Assembly: GCA_014904985.1 (NCBI GenBank)
Contig: MU128961.1
Coordinates: forward strand, 185,872 to 249,871
Reading direction: 5' to 3'
DNA length: 64,000 nt
Origin: Hydnum rufescens UP504
Taxonomy: Eukaryota; Basidiomycota; Agaricomycetes; Cantharellales; Hydnaceae
The first letter of the stretch is position 1, and the number at the start of each line of letters is the position of its first letter. The position numbers and the translations under genes are program-made. The notes under the pieces were generated by a model. It did not search any database, was not told where the DNA came from, and was given only the letters and a program-made list of their open reading frames with translations. Below are positions 35,086-45,051 of this stretch, piece after piece.

Positions 35086-35109
35086 TTATAAGGGAAAGGG
35101 AACAAAAGG
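35086..35109 (-). promoter_or_regulatory. Promoter of the decayed pheromone gene
   Basis: On the minus strand CCTTTTGTTC (35109-35100) lies 8 bp upstream of TTATAA (35091-35086), and the ATG is at 35003. The arrangement and distance match the intact minus-strand pheromone gene. Confidence 0.6.
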
Positions 35110-35574
35110 AAGGCTCCGGTTCGCCGATGTGTGGTTTTTTGTTCTACACAAAGAGTTTTCGCGTTCCACACACCTCCCGTTGGGATCCATGGGCGACGAA
35201 CCCGTATTCGCAGATGCAGGATATAACCCATCTTTAAGGCCATACAATGGCTATATATGATAGGTTGAGAAACTGTGAGGAACATAGTTTTTACCAAAGC
35301 TAACGCATTCTCGCGATCGCCCGCATACTGATCGCTGAGTTGAGGTAGGATCTTACGTATGCTTAGTCAGGGCCTTAGCCCCACTCTCTTCCCTCCTTGT
35401 TGCGTTTATCCCTTGATGTCTTGTACCTGATATTCCCGATTCGCGGCTCATGTTCTGCATCGTACCACTGGTGATCATCAGAAGCAATGCGGAGCGATAA
35501 TTATTCCCAGAACCTCACATCTACCCACAGCGTGAACAATAGCGAGTCCAAGGTTCTCCGGCACTTTCTAATTT

Positions 35575-35597
35575 CCTTTTGTTCTTCCGAATAAAAG
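35575..35597 (+). promoter_or_regulatory. Promoter of the CIIA pheromone gene
   Basis: CCTTTTGTTC (35575-35584) is followed by ATAAAAG (35591-35597), with the ATG at 35646. A further ACAAT core lies at about 35536. This is the third copy of the pheromone promoter module, here on the opposite strand. Confidence 0.65.
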
Positions 35598-35645
35598 CCA
35601 CCTCGGGTAGAGACCTACATACCTACATCCCCACATCACAATCAA

Positions 35646-35774
35646 ATGGACGTCTGGACGCCTTTTTTCACAATATTAGCGGACACCACCGATGATCCTC
35701 CCGTCGACATTCCCATTGATGCCGAGCATGACCCGGGAAGTACAAGAGCGTTCAATGGTTGCATAATTGCTTGA
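35646..35774 (+). CDS. Lipopeptide mating pheromone precursor (CIIA)
   Basis: A 42-codon intronless gene, easy to miss because of its size. The protein starts MDVWTPFFTILAD, has DDPPVDIPIDAEHDP in the middle and ends ...AFNGCIIA followed by TGA, a canonical CaaX box. It has the same length and the same AEHDP processing region as the precursor at 34212-34340, but a different peptide body. The predicted mature form starts after AE (HDPGSTR...) and ends in a farnesyl-cysteine. The gene is divergent from the two minus-strand copies and 334 bp before RPN9. CCTTTTGTTC and a TATA box lie 49-71 bp upstream. Confidence 0.92.
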   Translation: MDVWTPFFTILADTTDDPPVDIPIDAEHDPGSTRAFNGCIIA

Positions 35775-36107
35775 CTCACGGCCATCATGTATGTCCTCAA
35801 TGTATTCCCCCTGTCCTCGGCCTAACGGCGTTTATCGTGTCAAGTCAGAACCTACATTCGTTCTTTACTGCGCAACCCCTCCTACCACCTCTCCCTTTCG
35901 TTATGAATACATAATTTATGTCTCTTGTCGATGTTCCCATGTAGAGGCGTGTGTCTGCGGTAGACTGGAAATCGGAGACCGTAATGTGAATTCGAAGAAT
36001 AGTTCATAATTCAGAATCACGTGGTCTATTTCCACGAACGCGCGTTCTCATTTTTGTCAACCACAAGTTCCAGCCTGCCAAAGGACATTCAAAACTTCTT
36101 TTTGACC

Positions 36108-37692
36108 ATGACTTCCATGAGTCTTGACAGAGTCGATACCGCAGCCTATCTTGCGACTGTCGCGTCCATGGCTCCACCAGAACTTCAGGGATACTTCGAA
36201 AAGTTTCGAAGGCAATATGACCGCAAGTTAGCCGCCTTGCCTCAGGTCGTATTAATTGTGCCACACTGAAGACGGACATTATATATAGGCTGTGGCATCA
36301 ACTGACACTCACCCTTGAGGACTTCCTTTCCCATCCACTGTCACCTCCTTATCATGTCGATTTGTTCAACAATTTTGTTCGCGAATTCGAGTCGAAACTG
36401 AATCAATTGAAGCTTGTCGAAATCGGTGTGCGATCAAGCAAGCAAATCGATGGTACGGTATTACAAACTCCATCTGATCGTCACTGAATCTTTACGCTAC
36501 AGAACCTAATGAAATCCTCACGTTTCTAATCTCCCTGTTGTCTCGTCTTTCAAAGACTGATGCCCCGGAGGCCTATGTATTATTGCTTTCGTCCCTCGCC
36601 CATGCCAAATTGCTATTTGGTGACACGGAAGGCACACGAGTAGACATGGAAGAGTCTGCCAAAATATTGGATGAATTAGATGGCGTTGAGCCCAGCGTTC
36701 ATGCAGCATATTACGGTGTTGCGGCAGACTATTACAAGGCTCGAAGGGTTTTTTTATACACCAGTTACTCGTGGACTTACTAAGTTATTCGGCTTGCAGG
36801 CAAAAGCAGATTATGTCCCGTACTACAAAAACTCCCTCCTGTATCTCGCGTGTGTTGATCCCGTGGCTGATCTTTCTCCTGAGGAGCGACTGGTTCGGGC
36901 ACATGATTTGGGGGTCAGCGCGTTACTAGGCGAGACTATTTATAATTTTGGAGAACTGGTGGGAGGGTTGTCTGGTTTCTATCAGTCGTGGAATCTGCAC
37001 TGAGCTCGTCTGATTTGACAGCTTATTCATCCCATCCTGGAGTCGCTCGATAACTCCCCTCATGAGTGGCTTAAGGAGCTGCTTTTCACGTTTAACGAAG
37101 GTAATATTGGGAAATTTGAATCACTGGGGCCGCAGTTTCCACGAGAGGTCTACCTGAATTCTTCCGCCTGGCAGGCGTACATTTCTGACCAATGCTCACA
37201 ATTGTATAGCCCATCCTACAAGAGAACTATCCTTTCTTACGGCAGAAAATCTGCCTAATGGCGTTGATCGAAGCCGTTTTCAAGCGCAGCGCTAATAACC
37301 GGACGATGTCCTTTCAGACGATTGCCGAGGAGACTCGACTTCCACGGGACGAGGTCGAGCATCTTGTTATGAAAGCCTTGAGGCGAGAGATACCCCCAAT
37401 GCTTCCCACGATGTCGAAAACCTGACATCGACTTTTTTGTATGTCGTAGCTTGAAGCTTATCCGTGGCAGCCTGGATCAAGTGGACGAAAAGGCGCACAT
37501 TGACTGGGTGCAGCCACGTGTTCTGTCCCGGCTTCAGATAGGTGCACTTGCGGATCGTCTCACGGATTGGATCAACCGATTAGACAATGTTGATTGTGCG
37601 CTCTTTCCCCCTCCCCTTTCCAGTCTCATTGGCTAATCCTTGAATGTTGTGCAGCTTTCGTCAAGTCGAACACACAGTTATTTACTGCGTGA
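36108..37692 (+). CDS. RPN9: 26S proteasome lid subunit Rpn9 (PSMD13)
   Basis: PCI-domain subunit of the 19S regulatory particle lid, which acts in ubiquitin-dependent protein degradation. Start MTSMSLDRVDTAAYL at 36108. Exon 1 splices CGCAA|GTTAGC to TATAG|GCTGTGG, giving APPELQGYFEKFRRQYDRKLWHQLTL. Later exons give LFNNFVREFESKLNQLKLVEI, the helical repeats AYVLLLSSLAHAKLLFGD and YYKNSLLYLACVDP, then SLDNSPHEWLKELLFTFNEGN, and the winged-helix part MSFQTIAEETRLPRDEVEHLVMKAL. The end is KSNTQLFTA. The join after MKAL uses a GC donor (TTGAG|GCGAGA...GTCGTAG|CTTGAAG). The frame is intact. It is a housekeeping gene embedded between pheromone genes and receptor 3. Confidence 0.93.
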
Positions 37693-37875
37693 TACATTTG
37701 TATGTAGAATCCCACTGGAAATAATATCCATCCAGTATATGCTTGTGAGGCACTACGAAATGATGAGTGATCTAGAGAAAGTAAAATGATATCCATCCTC
37801 TAGATATGGTATCTCGCCTGAGTCTCACATAGGTACAAAAGCCATAAACGTGGTTCAAACGACCGTTTATCATTA

Positions 37876-37995
37876 GGGTCTTTCACGATAGCAAAAACAA
37901 ATGTCAAAACGGTACCAAAAACTACTCAAAATAAATACAGTTGGTCCCCAAACCGGTGTTTTGAGGTTCGTTTTGAGCTCTATCTTGAAAGACCC
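37876..37995. mobile_element. 120-bp mariner-like MITE with TA duplication
   Basis: The element starts GGGTCTTTCACGATAG and ends with the near-complement CTATCTTGAAAGACCC. Inverted similarity continues inward through the CAAAAC and AAAC segments for about 45 bp. TA dinucleotides flank both ends (37874-37875 and 37996-37997), as for Tc1/mariner insertions. It has no coding capacity and lies between RPN9 and receptor 3. Confidence 0.8.
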
Positions 37996-38368
37996 TATTG
38001 ACATGCTTCGGAGGACTTTTTGTTCCTCAAAAGCCAGCCGTGATCCCTGCAGATAATTTAAGAGTGGTAACAGATGCTACAGAGCCCACTTGACCCGGTA
38101 TCGTACGTAAATGCAACTCGCCCCGGAATAGCAGCAATATAAACGACTACCACAGTGGTAGAACTTCACGCGACCAGTGCCCCCACTCGCCGGAGATACT
38201 GTTAGGCTGCGTACTTACTAGGTTGTACATGTGACGATGCTACGTGGGAGTGGGACTATCAAAATTCCTTGTGGTTTATACTTTTTATTGCTACATATAA
38301 GCACTCCCTTCTGTTATAGATCTTACGAGGCCTTGGGAAACGGGGCCAGTCACAATAGGAATGACGTT

Positions 38369-38381
38369 CCGGGAGTTGCCG
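38369..38381 (+). promoter_or_regulatory. CCGGGARTTGCCG motif upstream of receptor 3
   Basis: CCGGGAGTTGCCG lies 147 bp before the receptor 3 ATG, followed by TTCTACGAT. The copy at 40229 has the same 13-mer followed by GTATACGAT. ATTGTTCC (an HMG-type site in reverse) follows at about 38396. Confidence 0.5.
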
Positions 38382-38527
38382 TTCTACGATATTACTATTG
38401 TTCCATTTTATTCATGTCTGCTCCAATCCGTCTTTGTCCTCCAGTATATGATGGTGGTGGGGTATTGTAGTCCCACGTTCACCCATCTACTCCCCCATTC
38501 CCTTCTCAACACCGCTCCCTCCGCACC

Positions 38528-40094
38528 ATGGCTGCAGATGATACTGCATTCATTTTTTTTGCAAGCTTGGCCCTAGTCCTCGTCCTTTTGCCTCTACCTT
38601 GGCATTGGAATGCTAGAAACTATGGGACCCTTCTCTACATTGCATGGACTTTTGTTGGGAATTTGGTCTACTTCGTTAACGCTATCGTATGGCGAGGCAA
38701 CCTAGAAAATCCTGCGCCTGTGTGGTGCGACATCTCTACGAAATTGTGCATAGGCGTGGGTGTCGCTCTTCCTGCAGTCTCCCTCTGCATCAATCGCCGT
38801 CTGTACAATATTGCAAGTACCACGTATGCCAACTCGTCACCTCGCACCGTAAGTTTTTGTCCATACCTGTCTATCCTGTTGCACTCACAATCGGCAGTAG
38901 AAATTAATCCAAACCGTGATTGATTTAAGTATTGGTCTCGGCATTCCCTGCGTTGTTATGGCTCTGCGTTAGTGGTTCTCGACCATTTTACGGTGGCCTC
39001 GTACTCATTTCTCCTCAGATTACATCGTGCAGGGACATCGGTATGACATTGTCGAAAACGTCGGATGTCTCCCGTTAGTACACCCATCCGTCAGCTATCC
39101 ACAGGTGATTTTGGGTCTCATCGTGCCGGCCTCACAGTACCACATACCCAACTCTTCCTGCAATACCACTCGTTTTTATGTGGGCTCCGCTTCTCGGTTT
39201 GATCTCTATGGTATACTCTAGTACGTGCCTTGACATTGGGTGCAGACCCTAGTTGATGCCTGCTTGTAGTTCTCTCTATCCTCGCTTTCATGAAACAACG
39301 TCGCAATTTCAAGGCCATCTTGCAATCTCGCAATTCCCATCTCAACCTTAGTCAATACGTCCGGTTGATGGCACTTGCTGGAACCGATCTTATCTTTGAT
39401 ATTCCATTGAGCATATTTCTGCTTTGGAGCAACGTTCACAGTGGTCTGCAGCCTTGGATCTCGTTTTCAAACACGCACTATGGATTCTCCACCGTGAGTG
39501 TTCAAATGCTTCTTTTCTGATCTTTTCTAAACCTGTACAATTTGAATTCAAGGTCGATTACTGGCCTGCTGCCACCATTAAAGCTATTCCGGGTGCATGG
39601 GCAGGCATCACTATCAATCGATGGGCTTTGCCACTAGCGGGATTCCTCTTCTTCTTCTTCTTCGGGCTATCGGGGGAATCGCTTGCATTTTATAAGGGGG
39701 TATGTACCCAAGGCGCGAAGGTGTTTCGCACTGTACGACCCCGTGCAAAAATGTTCGTCTTTGTCTCCTTTCTCCACTGAATATCCCAGCTTATATGTTC
39801 ATATTAGCCCTTCGAGCTTTCCGGATTCTCCAATCACTTCCGTTGAGTGCAACACAGGGTGTCCATGTCAAGGTTGAACGCAGTCACGATATTGACATCG
39901 AAAGCGCCATAAATGTAAAAGTGTCCGATTATGCGACGCTGCACTCGGCGTCCTCTGAAAAAACCGTGCATATCACATTTCCAGAGCCGGGAAACGGCGG
40001 GAATGATGATGATTCGATCGCTACTCGTCGTCCCGACTACTTCCACTTTCCTTCTCCACCTCCTTCCCCTCCGTCTCATCTACCAAACCATTGA
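38528..40094 (+). CDS. STE3.3: STE3-type pheromone receptor 3 (7TM GPCR)
   Basis: Mating pheromone receptor and close paralogue of receptor 2. Start MAADDTAFIFFASLAL at 38528. Inferred exons: 38528-38848, 38901-38967, 39019-39073, 39138-39220, 39270-39493, 39553 to about 39710-39755, then a tail exon to 40094. Visible blocks: LLPLPWHWNARNYGTL, FVNAIVWRGN, PAPVWCDIS, LPAVSLCINRRLYNIA, VQGHRYDIVENVGC, PLLGLISMVYS, LMALAGTDLIFDIPLS, PGAWAGITINRWALPLAGFLFFFFFG. The cytoplasmic tail contains VHVKVERSHDIDIES and ends SPPSHLPNH. The exact last intron is unresolved: a GTATGT donor at about 39699 and one at about 39752 are both possible. Without it the frame stops at 39780. It lies directly upstream of the PAK kinase. 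Confidence 0.92.
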
Positions 40095-40228
40095 ATAAAA
40101 CATCATCGATCATTGTGTGTTGACCACAAGCGTTACCATTATTCGCGATAGCTATACCTGTATACAATCTACATACCGCACATCTTGAATTATCATTCGT
40201 TCATTGTTGTTGATCCCAAAAATGATCC

Positions 40229-40241
40229 CCGGGAGTTGCCG
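40229..40241 (+). promoter_or_regulatory. CCGGGARTTGCCG motif upstream of PAK kinase
   Basis: CCGGGAGTTGCCG lies 210 bp before the PAK ATG, in the same orientation as the copies upstream of receptors 2 and 3. It is 135 bp past the receptor 3 stop. Confidence 0.45.
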
Positions 40242-40450
40242 GTATACGATCAGAGATTCTTTTATCTTGTCTCCGAAAGTGGCTTTCGTCGTCAGCGACG
40301 GGCTTCACGGGGCTCTTAAGCTGCGAGCGGTCTGTAACAGCGGCGCCTAGTGCTTGTCCATCGACTAAAATCCTTCGTTGTAAGGTCGATTAATTTGGGC
40401 ATCAGACATTTTTCGATCAGTGGAAGTCTTCTTCTCTTTCTCCCTTCACG

Positions 40451-43269
40451 ATGTCTTTCGAAACGCTGTCGTCAACGTCTCTAACCCCCTCGAGACCGCC
40501 CCCCCCAGCTCCTATGAGACGAGGAGCCGATGCGAACTTTATTTCGGGGACGATGTATGGCTCTAAGTCCAGTTACTCAGAGAGTACCCTCACACCGTCA
40601 GGGTCCAGCTATCATTCTGCTTATAGTGGCATTGGTGGCTCTCCCGATCGTAGTGCGCCATCCAATACAAATTCATCCGTGATTCGTTCCGGGTTTGTCA
40701 GCGTTAAGGAGGACGGGTTTGCCAGTTGGTTATGGACGAAGAAATGGCTTGTCCTCAGAGAGCAGGTTCTCTCGTTCCACAAGAGCGAGGTATGGGTTCG
40801 GTCTATTTCGTGCAGATTTTTTGTATTCCATGGCTGATGGTTTGCTGTAGAACACCCCCCAAAGCAGTGCCATATACTTGAAGGACATTGTTAACATCGA
40901 ACGAACAGAACTCAAGAACTACTGTCTCCTTCTCGAAACCAAAGATCGGCGTATGCATTTCAGCCTCAAAAATGACGAGGAGCTCTATGGATGGCAAGAT
41001 GACATCTATTGCCGTAGTCCTCTCATGGGTGTCAGCAATCCCACAAACTTCGTGCACAAAATTCATGTTGGCTTTGATCCCATCAGTGGTGCCTTCACTG
41101 TTCGTACTACTGTCCTCAATCTTTACGCTATGTTCTGATGAAGACCGCGAGACGTAGGGTCTACCAGAACAATGGACAAGGCTCCTGACTTCTTCAGCAA
41201 TTACTCGGGAAGACTATGTTAAGGATCCGCAGGCCGTGCTCGATGTTCTTGAATTTTACACCGACCACCAAAAGCGCGAATTCGAAGAATTCGGTACCAT
41301 CCCTCTCAACGGTCCAGTTAAGAATGGAGTACCCAATACAATCAGTTCCGCTGCCGCTGCGAGGTTCAACGCAGGAACAGGACTAGCCGGCGCGAACGCT
41401 AGAAACGATGCATCATCCAGCAAAACCTTGCCTTTGTCACGCCCTCCTCTTAGTTCCCGTGAACCTTCTAATTCTAGTCCCCCTCAACCGTCTACTTCTC
41501 GGCAAGAGCCGCGACAGGATCAGAATCCCTCTCTTCCAGCGTCTGTCCCCGCCCTAGACGTCAAAGGTGCTCCGTCACCTGGTGAGTAGCTTGTCTCCCC
41601 AATTCCACGCAATCAATGAGATTAATATCGATCGGCGACTTCTATTTTAAGTCCACCCGCAAGCAACCCGGCCAGCTCCACCCCGTCCGTTGATTGCCGG
41701 CCGTGCCCCACCTCCTGCCCCCCCAATAAGGGCAACGAACGGTACAACTCCTGCTTCCTCTCGTCATCGACCGCAGGAACAGTCTTCAAGCCCGCGCGTT
41801 CAACCGGAACAATCCCAAGAACAATCTCGCCCTCCTGAGAATGACAATGCTGGGCCAATCGCCCCGTCTTCGACGAAGCCCCCAGCTGTCAGCATCCCTA
41901 CAACCAAGGCCTTAGACACTACTCGTGGTCCCACGAAACCAATCCAAAAGAAAACAGTCCCCCCCCCTAACGACCTCCCGTCAACATCACCCCAAGGCAC
42001 TTCTCAGCCTAAAGAACGAGCTGGGAATGGCACGGAAGTGAAAGGGACGGCGGCAGCTGCACCACCCGCAGACGGTCCTGCCGCTGCTGCTGCTGCCCTT
42101 ACGAAACCATACCAAGCACCAGATCGACGATTTAGTACCATGTCTGAGGCGCAGATTATGGAGAAACTACGGCAAGTAGTCAGTACTGACGATCCCAAGG
42201 CGCTATATAGCACCATTAAGAAAGTTGGCCAAGGGTAGGGGAATTAATTGTAACCAGAATAGTGCACGAACTCAACCCCCTTTCTTCATACAGTGCATCT
42301 GGACAGGTGTATGTTGCCAAGATGCTTTCAACTGGGAGGAAAGTGGCCATCAAGCAGATGGACCTTGCTTCTCAGCCCCGCAAAGAACTCATTGTCAATG
42401 AGATTCTGGTCATGAAAGAGTCGCAGCACCCCAATATTGTCAACTTCCTCGATTCGTATCTCATCAAGAACGCAGACCTTTGGGTCGTCATGGAATACAT
42501 GGAAGGTGGCGCTCTCACCGACATTATCGAAAATAACCGGTTGGAGGAGGATCAAATCTCCAGCATTTGCCTCGAGGTCAGCGTCTGTTCGCGATTGATG
42601 GTGCCTTAGTCCTCACTTTGACAATGAAACGTAGACTTGCAAAGGTTTAGGCCACTTACATGACCAGAGTATAATCCATCGCGATATTAAATCAGACAAC
42701 GTACTGTTAGACGCCCAGGGGCGGGTTAAGATCAGTGCGTGTTTCCATCTACCCTATGAGGTTATTGTATTAATTAATGTCTGGGTGCTAATTTAGCCGA
42801 CTTTGGATTCTGTGCTAAACTTACTGATCAGAAATCGAAACGTGCAACCATGGTTGGCACGCCATATTGGATGGCGCCCGAGGTTGTGAAGCAAAAGGAG
42901 TATGGCGCCAAGGTGGACATTTGGTCTCTTGGTATTATGGCTATCGAGATGATCGAGCAAGAACCGCCGTATCTGGATGAAGAACCCCTCAAGGCACTTT
43001 ATCTGATCGCCACTAACGGCACGCCGACGCTGAAAGAACCGGAAAAACTTAGCCAGGAGCTAAAGAGCTTCCTCAGCGTCTGCCTTTGCGTCGACGTGAA
43101 GAGCAGAGCCGCAGCAGCCGAATTGTTGAATGTGCGTCGCGCATTCCAGTTCCTTAATTAGCTTTCGACTGAGTGATGCACTTCCCCTTAGCACGAGTTT
43201 TTGGCCAAAGCATGTGCTTTATCCGGGCTTGCGCCGCTTTTGCGATTCAGGAACAAACCAAGCGCCTGA
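40451..43269 (+). CDS. CLA4: PAK kinase, Cla4 type (PH-CRIB-kinase)
   Basis: Ste20-family Ser/Thr kinase acting downstream of Cdc42/Rac in polarity and morphogenesis. Exons: 40451-40789, 40851-41099, 41158-41581, 41652-42234, 42294-42576, 42635-42734, 42797-43131 and 43192-43269; all joins keep frame. The PH domain spans about residues 75-190 ([20 protein letters not shown] to YGWQDDIY). The CRIB/PBD motif [17 protein letters not shown] follows, then a Pro/Ser-rich linker. Kinase hallmarks are [29 protein letters not shown] and GTPYWMAPE. It ends [13 protein letters not shown]. The PH domain makes it Cla4 rather than Ste20. PAK genes near STE3 receptors have been noted in other Agaricomycetes, from memory. 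It appears complete, about 790 aa. Confidence 0.95.
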
Positions 43270-43646
43270 GCGTACTGTCGTTTTAATATTTATGAGCAGT
43301 GCGATTGTATTTTTCTTGGTGGTCTATGTCTGTACCACTACTGTTCATTTGTGCAAAGTCCGTGCGATAGCTTTCTCTACTTGGAGTCATGGCCAGGAGT
43401 TTTATGGCTCGCTTTTCCATGTCACGACATTAATGGACATTTTCTCGTCTTAGATTACGTGAATACAGTATATCGTGAGGCGAGTAAACGGTACAAAGCG
43501 TTAGCCTCGGTGAGTCGAGAATGGGAGAGGGCAAAATTTGTCAATTCGACATCCAGGCCCCCACGAAACGTTTCTGTTTCCTCAGCGCCCGTGGAGGACA
43601 TGGAAAGAGAGTCAGAGCGCAGCACGGACCTCACAAACTTGCACAG
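43270..43646. other. Convergent 3' intergenic region
   Basis: Space between the PAK stop and the convergent CNOT11-like gene. It holds short random frames only and no repeat or motif I can interpret. Confidence 0.4.
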
Positions 43647-45051
43647 CTAAAACGCGTTTAGTAACACGGAGTACTCAGACGTGGGTGGGGGGTAGACTGC
43701 TCTCACCAGTTGTACAGCCCGGACAGTGGGGCCTTCATCATCGACGTCTCCTGGGTTTTCTCTTTCATTAGCTTCGATTATTTGTAGGGCATTAGAGATG
43801 AACGTGTCGATGACTCTATAGCGGATGAGGCGACGCAGTTCGCTGGATGGTAATGCCCATTTGAAGGTGCTGAATCGGAGTATGAGCAATAGTGGTTACG
43901 ATTCTCTTTGAGAGTTTCAGATTTCTCGCACCTCCATCTGGCCGGCCAGGTTCAGGAGGGGCTTTTAATAGATTTCCGAGCAAGTCGAACGAGTTTAGTG
44001 TAGGATGTAGCTGGCACAACGCGGCCAGGTAGGGCTCGCGGACGGTATCGGGACCAGGATGACTCTCTGGAGATTGCAGGAGATGAGAAATGATGGGTGT
44101 GGCGATGCGGATGTTCCAAGTTGTGAGCGAAGCAAGAGTTTCTGGACCAAGGAAGGAGCGGAGGGTCGGTGGGGGTATCTTACTTAGACCAGAGAGTATT
44201 ATCTGCAGCAATATTCAGCGTGTGTGGGATGATAGGTTGATAGGTGGAGAACCGACTCTTTGCTCCGACAGGGTTATAACGCGAGATTGGGCGGCAGTGG
44301 CTATATTAGCCCACTGTTGATCGATCGACATTGTATCTTCGCTCTTTTCAATGACGGAGGAATCGCCATGGTCCAAATTGCCATTCTGAGGCGGAAAGGA
44401 CCTGCCTCTCAATTGGGAAGAGTCAATCTCAGGGGGACGTCTACTCATGACAGGATTCTCTTCCTTCGTGGTAGGACGTGCCTCTGAGAACTGAATTCCC
44501 GTCAATGACAGTTGGAGGGGGGTACGATCGTCCAACTTGACAAAGTTTAAGCCATGGAAAAAAAAATGCGACAAATCGAATAAAGAGTCTCACCAAACTT
44601 CCTCGATCTTGCAGGATGGACTGGAGACAAATTCCAAGGGACCACATAAGTGCTCGCTCTTCCGCATCCTCTGTCCCTGGAATGGACTGCGAGATCTCCG
44701 ATGTGATTTCCTCCAACGATGACGTGAAGGGATTTATGGAGATCGAATGAGGAAGGTATAGTGCATAAATGATATATGCGCAGAAAATGCGACGGGCCCA
44801 TCGCTCCTGTAAGGACACCTGCGTGGTGCGAGATAAGATGTAGAAACCCTCCATCCGCCATTGCGCAGACCCACGTTTGTATGGACATCCGATGCATCCG
44901 TGCCTCTGCGAAGGACTGGGAGCAATTCAGACAGGGCAGCTTCAAAATGCAGGCCCTGGGGTATCAAGGCTTGAAAACGCTTGAAACCAAGAGCACACGG
45001 CTGCGAAAGAGAGGAGGAAAAGAGAGCGAGCACAGTCCGGTTCAGCGACAT
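43647..45051 (-). CDS. CNOT11: CCR4-NOT complex subunit 11-like (CNOT11)
   Basis: Probable scaffold subunit of the CCR4-NOT deadenylase. Start MSLNRTVLALFSS at 45051 on the minus strand. Exon 1 runs to LRRGTDASD, then splices to ERWARRIFCAYIIYALYLPH and SISINPFTSSLEEI. The next exon begins LDDRTPLQLSLTGIQFSEA. Further on, LSGLSKIPPPTLRSFLGPETL, IATPIISHLLQS, YLAALCQLHPTLNSFDLLG and LRRLIRYRVIDTFISNALQI reproduce the helix pattern of the CNOT11 C-terminal domain (DUF2363). The xINPFxxxL block fits its N-terminal half. The last codons to 43647 are uncertain, because the frame past VRAVQLV looks non-coding. I recognised the family by pattern, not by search. Confidence 0.65.
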
